Assembly (NCBI RefSeq): GCF_022968795.1
Contig: NZ_JALJRB010000035.1
Span: 1-47,336 of the forward strand
Origin: Desulfatitalea alkaliphila
GTDB taxonomy: Bacteria > Desulfobacterota > Desulfobacteria > Desulfobacterales > Desulfosarcinaceae
DNA: 47,336 nucleotides
Direction of reading: 5' to 3'
In this document: positions 33,485-41,845 of the stretch, one piece after another
Layout: each line of letters opens with the position of its first letter
How positions within the stretch are numbered: position 1 is the first letter of the stretch
Made by a program: the position numbers and the translations under genes
Notes under the pieces: generated by a model
Database searches by the model: none
What the model was told of the DNA's origin: nothing
The model's input: the letters and a program-made list of their open reading frames with translations, nothing else

Positions 33485-34336
33485 TCAATCCTGGCGTACC
33501 TTGATCAGCTGCTCCACCTGTTTGTTTTCCAAAACCCGAAGCAGCTTGGTCTGGGTGGTCAAGGGCATCTCCCCGATCTCGTCGAGGAAGACGGCCCCGC
33601 CGTGGGCGGCTTCAAAGCGCCCCATGCGGTGGCGGTAGGCGCCGGTGAACGCACCTTTGACGTGGCCGAACAGCTCGCTTTCCAGCAGCGCCTCATTGAG
33701 GGCCGCGCAATTGAGCTCTATGAACGGCGCGTCACGCCGCCGGCTGAGTCGGTGCACCGCATGGGCGGCCAACTCCTTGCCGGTGCCGCTTTCACCGTAA
33801 ATAATAACAGGCTCCATGGAGCGTGCCGCCTTTTCGATCAGGGTGTAGACCTGCCGCATGGCCGGCGTCCGGCCGACCATGCCGCAAAAGCGCTCCTCGG
33901 TGGGCAGTCGGCGGGACAGCTCTTCGATTTTACGGTCCCGTTTTTCGATTTCGGACAGATCGATCAATGTTTCCACCGCGCCGATGGTCCGTCCCCCGGC
34001 ATCTTTGAGCAACACCGCGTTCTTCAAGACCGGTACAATGCCGCCATCCTTGCGGATGATCTCGCAACGGATGTGCTCCTTTTTACCACCGGGCGTATCG
34101 AACAGGCGGCACCAGCCATTGCCGTCCTTTTGGCGGATACCCTCGCACGCATCGCACTGCAGGATCGTGCAGCGCCGGCCTATCAATTCCTCGCGGCCAT
34201 ATCCGGTCAAGTCGGCCATCGCCTGATTGACCATCACAATGCGTCCGCGTGGATCGATGATGACCAAGCCGTCGTGCATGGTCTCGACGATTTCCGGCAG
34301 ATATTGATGGTAAGGGCTGATTTTTGATTTTGACAT
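33485..34336 (-). pseudogene. Truncated PAS/sigma-54 activator (enhancer-binding protein) gene
   Basis: A 283-codon gene encoding a PAS domain (about 10-125) with a Cys cluster (C56, C61, C64, C76) and the first half of a sigma-54 AAA+ domain: 'GESGTGKEL' (181-189), 'GAFTGA' (228-233) and 'GAVFLDEIGEMP' (247-258). It stops after 'LLRVLENKQVEQLIKVRQD', where homologs continue for about 200 residues with sensor I, the arginine finger, sensor II and a Fis-type HTH. The 110 bp to nrfH shows no continuation in any frame, so the 3' part appears deleted. The ATG at 34336 has no clear ribosome site. It faces away from the sigma-54 promoter of the cytochrome-rhodanese operon and was probably its regulator. 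It may now be inactive, or make an N-terminal fragment. Confidence 0.8.
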
Positions 34337-34359
34337 GGTGTTTAATCGGGTTGTATGAT

Positions 34360-34396
34360 TTGACACGTCCTTAAACGTTCCGCAAACGGGTGTCAA
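34360..34396. promoter_or_regulatory. Inverted repeat upstream of sigma-54 promoter, possible enhancer site
   Basis: TTGACAC (34360-34366) and GTGTCAA (34390-34396) are perfect inverse copies 30 bp apart centre to centre, about three helical turns, and 71-107 bp upstream of the -24/-12 box. The position suits an activator-binding site; no activator has been matched to it. Confidence 0.4.
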
Positions 34397-34429
34397 GCGC
34401 CTGTGGTTCGTTGTGAGGCCTGCCCGGTG

Positions 34430-34466
34430 CGCCATCGACCGTCTCCCGGCAACATCGTCGATGGCG
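34430..34466. promoter_or_regulatory. 10-bp-arm inverted repeat abutting the sigma-54 promoter
   Basis: CGCCATCGAC (34430-34439) and GTCGATGGCG (34457-34466) are perfect inverse copies with a 17-bp spacer, ending one base before the -24 box. It could be a repressor/IHF-like site or a second activator site; the role is inferred. Confidence 0.45.
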
Positions 34467-34482
34467 TGGCACTTAAATTGCT
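34467..34482 (+). promoter_or_regulatory. Sigma-54 (-24/-12) promoter of the cytochrome-rhodanese operon
   Basis: TGGCAC (34467-34472), five bases, then TTGCT (34478-34482): a full match to the consensus TGGCAC-N5-TTGC[A/T] with the GG and GC correctly spaced. It lies 90 bp upstream of the multiheme cytochrome start, in the divergent region shared with a sigma-54 activator gene. Confidence 0.82.
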
Positions 34483-34571
34483 AATTGAATCCCTTCGCAC
34501 CGCCCTGTACATTTCTAGTCGGTGCGGTGGATCACGTACCCACAAACCCGAGTTCGAAGCGAGGATTGCCC

Positions 34572-35912
34572 ATGAGACGTCACATTGCCGTGAAGGTGTC
34601 CGTACTCATCTGTTTAGTGCTGCTGACGGTGCACCTGGGATGCGTGGAAACCAAACGCCTGACGGAACAGGCCGCCCTGGATTCTTGCGTGGCGTGCCAC
34701 ACCGACTACCATGCCCTTGAAGCCCTGGCCGATCCGGACACCGATCCGCCCGCGGAAGGGTGTGGCGGGGCCGCGCCCCACATCGCCCCCTATGACCGGG
34801 TGTATCTTGGCGGACCGGGCTACGAGGCGTTCAAGAATTCCGAACATGGGCAACTGGCCTGCACCGATTGCCACGGCGGCGTGGACGGCACCGCCGACAA
34901 GCGCAAAGCCCATTCGGAGGATTTCGTCAAGAGTCCCTCGTCGCAGGCCCACGCCGCTTGCGGCGATTGCCATGACGACATCGTGCGCAATGCCGCCGGC
35001 AGTTTGCACGAACAGGGCTGGGGGCAGAAAAACGCCGTGGCGCTGCGCATGGGCGTCGCCGGTTTCGACGCCTTGCCCAACACCATCCAAGCGGCCTACG
35101 GGCAAAGTTGCGCCACCTGTCACGGCGGCTGTGGCGATTGTCACGTCAACCGCCCCAAGGCTTCCGGCGGCGGCCTCTATCGAGGTCACCAGTTCTCCCG
35201 CACACCCGACATGCGCGACAACTGTGTCGCCTGTCACAGCAGCCGCGGCGGGCATGCCTATTTCGGCCTGGGCATCGGCGCAGAACCCGACGTCCACCTG
35301 GTGCAGGCGGGCTTCACCTGTCTCGATTGTCACACCCAGCAGCAAATCCATGGGGACGGAGAGGTTTACGCCCACCGTTTCAAATCGAAGCTGGCACCCG
35401 ATTGCCTGGACTGCCATGCCGGCCTGGAGGGCAGCAACGAATATCACGAAGCCCACCTGGAAGATTTCGCCTGCCATCTGTGTCACTCCCAGGACTACAA
35501 CAACTGCGGCAGCTGTCACGTGGGGGGTGAAGGCGCCCGGATACCGTCCCACTTGAGCTACAAAATCGGGATGAACCCCATTTCCGAGGACCGGCCGTAC
35601 AAGTTCGCCCTGCTGCGCCGGACCCTGGCGGCACCGGACAGCTTCGAGAAGTACGGCGTGCCCCGGATGCCCAACTTTGATGCCAAGACCACCTACAACT
35701 ACACCACCCCCCACAACATTCTGCTGTGGACCGCCCGTACCCGGGTCGAGACAGGCGGCTCCTGCTTCGACAGTTGCCATATCGTGGCCGATGGGGGGGA
35801 TGTCCGCAATCGTGAGCTTTACTTGTTCGCAACGGATTTGAAGGAAAGTTGGGAAAAGAGCGCCAACAAAAACATTGTCGTAGACGGCAAATTGCCCGCC
35901 GGCTGGGAGTAG
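34572..35912 (+). CDS. Multiheme c-type cytochrome lipoprotein (10 canonical hemes plus one CX3CH)
   Basis: Protein of 446 aa with a lipoprotein signal ('LLTVHLGC', lipid Cys 24), exported and then anchored. CxxCH sites start at residues 39, 97, 130, 180, 187, 218, 250, 278, 301 and 312; an eleventh motif, 'CFDSCH' at 398-403, has three residues between the Cys. The C-terminal 130 residues are heme-poor ('SHLSYKIGMNPI', 'MPNFDAKTTYNYTTPHN') and look like a distinct fold. It lacks a CxxCK site, so it is not an NrfA-type reductase. GAGGA precedes the ATG. It is first gene of a sigma-54-driven operon with a tandem rhodanese lipoprotein. It may be related to cytochromes of selenite/tellurite (ext-type) gene sets, from memory and unverified. 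Confidence 0.9.
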   Translation: MRRHIAVKVSVLICLVLLTVHLGCVETKRLTEQAALDSCVACHTDYHALEALADPDTDPPAEGCGGAAPHIAPYDRVYLGGPGYEAFKNSEHGQLACTDCHGGVDGTADKRKAHSEDFVKSPSSQAHAACGDCHDDIVRNAAGSLHEQGWGQKNAVALRMGVAGFDALPNTIQAAYGQSCATCHGGCGDCHVNRPKASGGGLYRGHQFSRTPDMRDNCVACHSSRGGHAYFGLGIGAEPDVHLVQAGFTCLDCHTQQQIHGDGEVYAHRFKSKLAPDCLDCHAGLEGSNEYHEAHLEDFACHLCHSQDYNNCGSCHVGGEGARIPSHLSYKIGMNPISEDRPYKFALLRRTLAAPDSFEKYGVPRMPNFDAKTTYNYTTPHNILLWTARTRVETGGSCFDSCHIVADGGDVRNRELYLFATDLKESWEKSANKNIVVDGKLPAGWE

Positions 35913-35966
35913 GATTTCGGCGGCGCCAACCATACCGGACCCATCACTTCAGTAAAGGAGAACGCC

Positions 35967-36998
35967 ATGTTCCCGACAAAACGACACCGATTCACACTTT
36001 TCGCTATACTGGCCGCCTTGGGGATCTTGTTTTTCACCGGCTGCGCCCACATGGGCCCCAAGACCGAAGCGGTCAACGAAACCGAGCTGTTGGTCGCGTT
36101 CTTCGAAAGCGAACGGGACTACATCCATGAGGGGCCTTCGTTCGTCATGACCGCCCAGGCATTGCGGACCAACCTGCTGACCAAACCGCGGGCGCAGTAC
36201 TTGATCGACATCCGCTCGCCGGAAGCTTTCGCCCGGGGCCACATCCGGGGCTCGGTGCATGTGCCCTTCGATCAACTGTACACCCATATCAAAGGCATCG
36301 ATGCCAAGTCCTACGAAAATATCGTGCTGATCTGCTTTGCCGGCCAGGCGAGCGCCTATGGCGTTTCCCTGCTGCGGGCCGTGGGTTATGAGAACACGGT
36401 CTCCTTGAAGTGGGGTATCAGCTCCTGGGCAGCGGTGTTCGCCCAGGAGTCCTGGCTGCGGAACATCAGCAATGCCCGCGCCGGCGAGTTTATCTCGGAT
36501 CCGTCTCCTCCCAAGAATCCACCCGGCGAGCTGCCACGAATCCATACCGGCAAAACCACCCCCCAGGAAATCATCGAGGCCCGGGTGGCGCGCCTTTTCG
36601 AGGAAGGCTTCGGCCCCGTGATGCTGGGGCAATGCTGCCTGTTCAACGATTTTTACAGCAACGGGGGGTTTTACGTGGTTAACTACTGGCCGCCCGAACT
36701 GTATCAAAATCCGGGCCACACCCAGTGCGCCATCAATTATCCGCCCGGGGAAAAACCCTTTCGCAGCGACACCTACCTCAAGACCTTGTCCACCCGTGTG
36801 CCCAACCTGATTTACTGCTTCACGGGCCAGACCAGCGCTTATATTGCCGGTTACTTGAAGATATTGGGATACGATGCGCGCTCACTGCTTTTCGGTGCCA
36901 ACAGCATGATCTATGACAAGATGAAGGAAGCCGGCGTGGCCAACACTTTTCTTCCTGAAAAGGAGATCATGAACTACGACTACGTGCGGGGCAATTAA
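35967..36998 (+). CDS. Tandem rhodanese-domain lipoprotein
   Basis: Protein of 343 aa with a lipobox ('LFFTGC', Cys 26). The first rhodanese domain (about 58-155) has 'LIDIRSPEAFARGHIRG' and active-site loop 'CFAGQASA' (Cys 123). A second, more divergent one ends with 'CFTGQTSAYIAG' (Cys 284) and 'LLFGANSM'. The two loops share C-F-x-G-Q-x-S-A, so duplication is likely, and both catalytic Cys are kept. Rhodaneses transfer sulfane sulfur or handle selenium/tellurium analogues; here the reaction would be outside the cytoplasmic membrane. AAAGGAG precedes the ATG. It lies 54 bp after the multiheme cytochrome and ends at a strong terminator, so the two form a complete operon. The rhodanese lipoprotein ExtH of Geobacter electron conduits is a possible relative. 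Confidence 0.88.
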   Translation: MFPTKRHRFTLFAILAALGILFFTGCAHMGPKTEAVNETELLVAFFESERDYIHEGPSFVMTAQALRTNLLTKPRAQYLIDIRSPEAFARGHIRGSVHVPFDQLYTHIKGIDAKSYENIVLICFAGQASAYGVSLLRAVGYENTVSLKWGISSWAAVFAQESWLRNISNARAGEFISDPSPPKNPPGELPRIHTGKTTPQEIIEARVARLFEEGFGPVMLGQCCLFNDFYSNGGFYVVNYWPPELYQNPGHTQCAINYPPGEKPFRSDTYLKTLSTRVPNLIYCFTGQTSAYIAGYLKILGYDARSLLFGANSMIYDKMKEAGVANTFLPEKEIMNYDYVRGN

Positions 36999-37026
36999 TT
37001 CACCTGCGCGTCAGGGCACAAAAAAA

Positions 37027-37051
37027 GGGCTATGGAAGAATTCCATAGCCC
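37027..37051. terminator. Bidirectional terminator between rhodanese gene and tRNA-Pro
   Basis: GGGCTATGGAA (37027-37037) pairs perfectly with TTCCATAGCCC (37041-37051) over a 3-nt loop. TTTT follows on the plus strand and six A precede it, giving a T tract on the minus strand, so it can end both the operon and the tRNA transcript. Confidence 0.92.
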
Positions 37052-37064
37052 TTTTGTCATCCAT

Positions 37065-37143
<79 letters not shown>

Positions 37144-37502
37144 ACACAAGCCACCTCAACTACCACCGGGGCCGATTCATGTCAACCAGGAATTGCATCG
37201 TTCATCAATTTTGATGCCTCCTTGGTTTTCTGCGTTATAATAGGCGTTGCGCGGCATGGGTATATGGATGGTGCGGCGGTCGACCGGGACGAACGGTATT
37301 CATAAATTATTCGGCATCCAATTCTATCGTTGCCTTACGCTACGAAAGGCATTATGTTTTTTAAAGGGGTCGCGCAGCGCCGAGAACGCGTTGCGGCCCT
37401 TGAATACTGGTTGTGAGAGGCGAAGGCACGATGCCCCGATGCCGGGCTTGAAAGGGGGACGGCCGTATCGCCGCCAATGGTTTTGACAAAAGAGGATCGG
37501 CA
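37144..37502. other. Intergenic region upstream of kor operon
   Basis: About 360 bp between the tRNA 5' end and korD. No gene is supported. TTGATG (37211-37216) and a perfect TATAAT (37236-37241) with a 19-bp spacer form a possible plus-strand promoter for korDABC, with a long leader. Confidence 0.4.
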
Positions 37503-37712
37503 ATGGCTAAACGGAAACTCAAAGAACACCATATCCAGCGGGAGTGGTGCAAGGGGTGCGGCATTTGTGTGGCCTTTTGCCCTAAGAATGTGCTGGAAAT
37601 GGACAGCAGCGACAAGGCCGTGGCGGTACGGTTGGAGGATTGCATTGCATGCGAAATGTGCGCCTTGCGTTGTCCGGACCTGGCCATCCGGGTGGTCGTC
37701 GAGAAGTGTTGA
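37503..37712 (+). CDS. korD: 2-oxoglutarate:ferredoxin oxidoreductase, ferredoxin-type delta subunit
   Basis: A 69-aa bacterial-type ferredoxin with two [4Fe-4S] motifs, 'CKGCGICVAFCP' and 'CIACEMCALRCP'. As the delta subunit it relays electrons from the thiamine-diphosphate/iron-sulfur catalytic subunits to free ferredoxin. AGAGGA precedes the ATG. It is first of korD-A-B-C, all on the same strand with 39-92 bp gaps. Confidence 0.93.
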   Translation: MAKRKLKEHHIQREWCKGCGICVAFCPKNVLEMDSSDKAVAVRLEDCIACEMCALRCPDLAIRVVVEKC

Positions 37713-37804
37713 CCCCATAGTCATTGGGGTGGTCTCGGCGCCGACGGCCACCGGACCCGCAGCCGGCGCCCAAGGTTCACCCCGCAATTGAAGCGAGAGC
37801 GTCT

Positions 37805-38953
37805 ATGAATGCCCATCTTCGATTCGTTCAGGGAAACGAGGCGTGTGTGGAAGGGGCCTTGTATGCCGGGCTTGAGTTTTTCGCCGGCTACCCCATCACG
37901 CCCTCCACAGAGATTGCCGAACACCTGTCCCGCCGTTTGCCCGAGCGGGGCGGCAAGTTCATCCAGATGGAGGATGAAATCGCCTCCATGTGCGCCATCA
38001 TCGGCGCCTCCCTCACCGGGCACAAGGTGTTGACCGCCACCAGCGGCCCCGGCTTCTCTTTGAAGCAGGAGGCCTTGGGATACGCCATCATGGCCGAGAT
38101 CCCCTGTGTCATCGTCAACGTGCAGCGGGGCGGCCCCTCCACCGGTATTCCCACCCATATCGCCCAGGGGGATGTGAACCAGGCGCGCTGGGGCACCCAC
38201 GGGGATCACGCTATCATCGCCCTGACCGCCTCCAATCACCAGGACGTCTTCGCCATGACGGTGGAAGCCTTCAACATGGCGGAGACCTTTCGCACACCGG
38301 TGATCCTGCTGTTCGACGAGGTGGTGGGCCACATGCGCGAGCGGCTGTTGCTGCCCGAGCCGGGACAGATTCCCCTGGTGGATCGGTTGAAAACATCCGT
38401 GCGCGAAGGGGTGGACTACCATCCCTACCTGCCCAGGGAGGACGGCCGCCTGCCCATGGCCGACTTCGGCGGTGTACACCGCTACAATGTGACCGGCCTT
38501 TACCACGACATGTGGGGTTTTCCGTCGGACAACCCCAAGGTGGTCCACGGGCTGATACGCCACCTGGTGGACAAAATCGAAAACCATGTAGAACAGATTA
38601 CGCGCTACAAAAGCTTTTATCTGGACGACGCCCGTACGGTGCTCGTCTCTTACGGCGCCGCCGCCCGCACGGCACTGCATGTGGTCGAGGGGCAGCGCAA
38701 GCGGGGCCAAAAATACGGCCTGCTGGAACTGCAAACCCTGTGGCCCTTTCCCGCCGAGGTGGTTGCCGATACCTGCGCCGGCGCCGAGCGGGTGGTCGTG
38801 GTGGAGATGAACATGGGACAGGTGTGCCGTGAAGTCCAAAGAGTGGTCAACGACCCCGGCAAGGTGTTTCTGGCCAATCGCATCGACGGCGTGCTCGTCA
38901 CCCCCACCGACATTCGCCAGACCCTGCGCCTTATTGCGGGGCAAGGCGTTTAA
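37805..38953 (+). CDS. korA: 2-oxoglutarate:ferredoxin oxidoreductase subunit alpha
   Basis: Alpha subunit of 382 aa. The pyrimidine-binding PFOR domain I begins with 'GNEACVEGALYAGLEFFAGY' and 'PITPSTEIAEHLSRRLP', then 'MEDEIASMCAIIGASLTGHK', 'TSGPGFSLKQEALGYA' and 'QRGGPSTGIPT', all typical of KorA. A domain II-like C-terminus follows ('LLELQTLWPFPAEVV', 'VVEMNMGQVCREV'). With the other subunits it interconverts 2-oxoglutarate + CoA and succinyl-CoA + CO2 using ferredoxin, in the TCA cycle or its reverse. The ATG at 37805 puts the family start near the N-terminus. Other 2-oxoacids are possible, since family members look alike. Confidence 0.92.
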   Translation: MNAHLRFVQGNEACVEGALYAGLEFFAGYPITPSTEIAEHLSRRLPERGGKFIQMEDEIASMCAIIGASLTGHKVLTATSGPGFSLKQEALGYAIMAEIPCVIVNVQRGGPSTGIPTHIAQGDVNQARWGTHGDHAIIALTASNHQDVFAMTVEAFNMAETFRTPVILLFDEVVGHMRERLLLPEPGQIPLVDRLKTSVREGVDYHPYLPREDGRLPMADFGGVHRYNVTGLYHDMWGFPSDNPKVVHGLIRHLVDKIENHVEQITRYKSFYLDDARTVLVSYGAAARTALHVVEGQRKRGQKYGLLELQTLWPFPAEVVADTCAGAERVVVVEMNMGQVCREVQRVVNDPGKVFLANRIDGVLVTPTDIRQTLRLIAGQGV

Positions 38954-38991
38954 GAACCGTCCATTCAAACGGCCAAACAAGAGGCAAGCCA

Positions 38992-39801
38992 ATGGCAGTT
39001 AAAGATTATCTTCGCGAACGGTTTTTCCCTCACATGTGGTGCCCCGGCTGTGGTCACGGCACCGTGCTCAACGGCTTGATCCGCGCCGTCGAAAAGCTGG
39101 GCATGAGCAAGAACGAGATCGTCATGGTTTCGGGGATCGGATGTTCTTCCCGCATATCCGGGTACGTGGATTTTCACACCCTGCACACCCTGCACGGCCG
39201 GGCCCTGGCCTTTGCCACGGGCATCAAGCTGAGCAAGCCGGAGCTTAACGTGATCGTGCCCATGGGCGACGGCGATGCCCTGGCCATCGGCGGTAACCAC
39301 TTCATCCACGCCGCCCGCCGCAACATCGCCATGACCGCCCTGGTGATGAACAACCGTATCTACGGCATGACCGGCGGGCAGTATTCCCCTTTGTCCGGGT
39401 ATGGCACCGTGGCCACCACCGCTCCGTTCAGCAACATCGACCAGGGCTTCGACGTGGTCAAGCTGGCCAGTGCCGCCGGCGCCACCTTCGTGGCGCGCAC
39501 CACGGTTTACCATGTGCACGAGGTGAGCGACCTGATTCAGCAGGCCGTTTTGCACGACGGCTTCTCGGTGGTGGAGGTCCTCAGCCAGTGCCCGACCTAT
39601 TTTGGCCGTCACAATCGCCTCGGTGGCCCGGTGGAGATGTTGCAATGGTTCAAGGATCAGACCACGCGCATCGGCTCCAAAGCCGCCGCGGAAAATCCGG
39701 AGTTGATCCAGCGGGGCATCTTCGTTCAGGAAGATCGGCCGGAATACTGCACCGAATACGATAAGGTGATCGACAAGGCGATGGCGGCGGTCAAGGGGTA
39801 G
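38992..39801 (+). CDS. korB: 2-oxoglutarate:ferredoxin oxidoreductase subunit beta
   Basis: Thiamine-diphosphate-binding beta subunit of 269 aa. Motifs: 'HMWCPGCGHGTVLNGLIRA', 'GIGCSSRISGYVDFHTLHT', 'GRALAFATGIKLSKPEL', and the TPP/Mg site 'MGDGDALAIGGNHFIHAARR' followed by 'MNNRIYGMTGGQYSP'. AGAGG precedes the start. It works with KorA as the catalytic core. Confidence 0.94.
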   Translation: MAVKDYLRERFFPHMWCPGCGHGTVLNGLIRAVEKLGMSKNEIVMVSGIGCSSRISGYVDFHTLHTLHGRALAFATGIKLSKPELNVIVPMGDGDALAIGGNHFIHAARRNIAMTALVMNNRIYGMTGGQYSPLSGYGTVATTAPFSNIDQGFDVVKLASAAGATFVARTTVYHVHEVSDLIQQAVLHDGFSVVEVLSQCPTYFGRHNRLGGPVEMLQWFKDQTTRIGSKAAAENPELIQRGIFVQEDRPEYCTEYDKVIDKAMAAVKG

Positions 39802-39843
39802 GCGACCGTTCCGTTAAAGACATAAACGAAAGAGGAGAGACCA

Positions 39844-40380
39844 ATGGGTAGAACGCGGCTTGTTTTCTCGGGATCCGGTGGGCAGGGGGTGATCACCGCA
39901 GCCATTGTTCTGGCGGAGGCCGCCGTGCTCCACGAGGGTCTGATCGCCGTGCAGACCCAGGCCTACGGTGCCGCGGCGCGTGGTTCGGCCACCCGGGCCG
40001 ATGTGATCATATCCGATAGTCCGATCAACTATCCCATGGTGGTTCAGCCCAATATCGTGGTCTGCCTGACCCAGGAGAGTTACAACCTGTATGCCCCGAT
40101 CATCAGGCCCGGCGGCTTGCTGCTGACCGACCCGCGTTATGTACATACCGAGCGCAAGGTCGATGCCGTGCAGCGCGAAGTGGCCATGCATGCCGCGGTG
40201 ATGGAGAAAATCGGTGCCACCGTCGTTTACAACATTTGCATGTTGGGCACTTTGTTGGGCCTCAATCCCCTGGTGCGCGTCGAATCCATCCTGTCCGTCC
40301 TGGAAGCCCGCATGCCCAAGCGGTTTCTCGAAATGAACCGGGAAGCGCTCCTGTTGGGACAGTCGTTGGTTGCATCCTGA
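39844..40380 (+). CDS. korC: 2-oxoglutarate:ferredoxin oxidoreductase subunit gamma
   Basis: Gamma subunit of 178 aa with the family's Gly-rich start 'VFSGSGGQGVITAAIVLAEA', then 'VQTQAYGAAARGSATRADVI' and 'YNICMLGTLLGLNPLV'. GAGGAG precedes the ATG. It is the last gene of the operon, followed 30 bp later by a strong terminator. Confidence 0.93.
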   Translation: MGRTRLVFSGSGGQGVITAAIVLAEAAVLHEGLIAVQTQAYGAAARGSATRADVIISDSPINYPMVVQPNIVVCLTQESYNLYAPIIRPGGLLLTDPRYVHTERKVDAVQREVAMHAAVMEKIGATVVYNICMLGTLLGLNPLVRVESILSVLEARMPKRFLEMNREALLLGQSLVAS

Positions 40381-40409
40381 CCGGAGCAACACCTCTAAAA
40401 AACAGGGAA

Positions 40410-40442
40410 GGGCGCGCCGGACCCGTTTGGCGCGCCCTTTTT
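40410..40442 (+). terminator. Rho-independent terminator of korDABC
   Basis: GGGCGCGCC (40410-40418) pairs perfectly with GGCGCGCCC (40429-40437), followed by five T. Confidence 0.9.
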
Positions 40443-40554
40443 GTCTGTCTTTCGCTGCCTTGACCCCGGTCGGGTCGTCTGCTATTTTTTCCGCCGTCTC
40501 AGCACAGCCATGCCACCTGCTCCTTCCCTTCAAGAAAAGAAAGGATCGTTACCC

Positions 40555-41838
40555 ATGCAGCATGATATTTCCAAACGGCTTTTTCAGGAGGCCTTGCAAC
40601 TGATTCCGGGCGGGGTCAACAGCCCTGTGCGGGCCTGTCGCGCGGTGGGCACCGAGCCGCTGTTCATCGAGCGCGCCGAAGGGTGTCACATCTATGATGC
40701 CGACGGCAATGGCTATATCGACTATGTGGGCTCCTGGGGCCCCATGATCCTGGGCCATCGCCACCCGGCGGTGATCGATGCCCTCACCCGCACATTGGCG
40801 CAGGGGACCAGTTACGGCGCCCCCACGGCCCTGGAGGTGGAGCTGGCCCGCCTGGTAACGGCGGCCGTGCCTTCGGTGGAGATGGTGCGCATGGTCAACT
40901 CGGGCACCGAGGCCACCATGAGCGCCATTCGGCTGGCCCGCGGAGCGACCGGCCGCGACACCATTATCAAATTCGACGGCTGTTACCACGGCCACGCCGA
41001 CAGCCTGCTGGTGGACGCAGGGTCGGGCGTGGCCACCCTGGCCATCGCCGGCAGCCCCGGCGTGCCGGCCGATTTCGTTAAGCACACGCTCTCGGTTCCC
41101 TACAATGACCTGGCCGCCGTCGAAGCCGTGATGTCCGAACGCGGCGACGGGGTGGCGGCCATCATCGTGGAACCGGTGGCCGGCAATATGGGGTTGGTTC
41201 CACCGCTGGAAGAGTTCTTGCCGGCCTTGCGCCGCCTTTGCGATCAGCACGGCACCCTTTTGATTTTCGACGAGGTGATGACCGGCTTTCGGGTGGCCCA
41301 CAGCGGTGCCCAATCCGTCTACGGCGTCACACCGGATTTGACCTGCTTCGGCAAAATCATCGGCGGCGGTTTGCCCGTGGGTGCCTACGGCGGGCGGCGG
41401 GCGCTGATGGAGCAGGTGGCGCCCCGAGGCAATGTGTACCAGGCGGGTACCCTGTCGGGCAATCCTTTGGCGATGGCGGCCGGGGTGGCGACCCTCAAAC
41501 AGATCGCTCAGCCGGGCTTTTACGAAACCCTCGATCGCCAGGGAGCGAAATTGATCGCCGGTTTGCGGGATGCCGCGGCCGCGGCGGGCGTGCCGGTGGC
41601 CACGGCCAGGGTGGGTGGGATGCTGGGACTCTTTTTCAGCGACGGACCGGTGCACAACTTCGCCGACGCCAAGCGTTCCGACCTCGAGCGGTTCAGTGCC
41701 TACTATCGCGGAATGCTGGCGTCGGGCATCTATCTGGCGCCGTCGCAGTTCGAGGCTTTTTTCATTTCGACGGCCCACGACGATGCGGCCATCGACAAGA
41801 CCTTGCAGGCGGCCGAAACGGTGTTCAGGGGTTTGTGA
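40555..41838 (+). CDS. hemL: Glutamate-1-semialdehyde 2,1-aminomutase
   Basis: PLP-dependent enzyme of 427 aa that converts glutamate-1-semialdehyde to 5-aminolevulinate in the C5 pathway to heme and corrinoids. The start is '[13 protein letters not shown]'; then '[18 protein letters not shown]', '[18 protein letters not shown]', '[15 protein letters not shown]', '[11 protein letters not shown]', and the PLP lysine in '[17 protein letters not shown]' (Lys 267), with '[14 protein letters not shown]' further on. The ATG at 40555, preceded by AAAGGA, matches the family start. The heme demand of the many cytochromes here fits, though no other hem gene is adjacent. Confidence 0.96.
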   Translation: MQHDISKRLFQEALQLIPGGVNSPVRACRAVGTEPLFIERAEGCHIYDADGNGYIDYVGSWGPMILGHRHPAVIDALTRTLAQGTSYGAPTALEVELARLVTAAVPSVEMVRMVNSGTEATMSAIRLARGATGRDTIIKFDGCYHGHADSLLVDAGSGVATLAIAGSPGVPADFVKHTLSVPYNDLAAVEAVMSERGDGVAAIIVEPVAGNMGLVPPLEEFLPALRRLCDQHGTLLIFDEVMTGFRVAHSGAQSVYGVTPDLTCFGKIIGGGLPVGAYGGRRALMEQVAPRGNVYQAGTLSGNPLAMAAGVATLKQIAQPGFYETLDRQGAKLIAGLRDAAAAAGVPVATARVGGMLGLFFSDGPVHNFADAKRSDLERFSAYYRGMLASGIYLAPSQFEAFFISTAHDDAAIDKTLQAAETVFRGL

Positions 41839-41845
41839 CCGTTGA

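Noticed and set aside
37247-37486. 79-codon plus-strand frame upstream of korD
   Set aside because: No ribosome site and no recognisable protein features.
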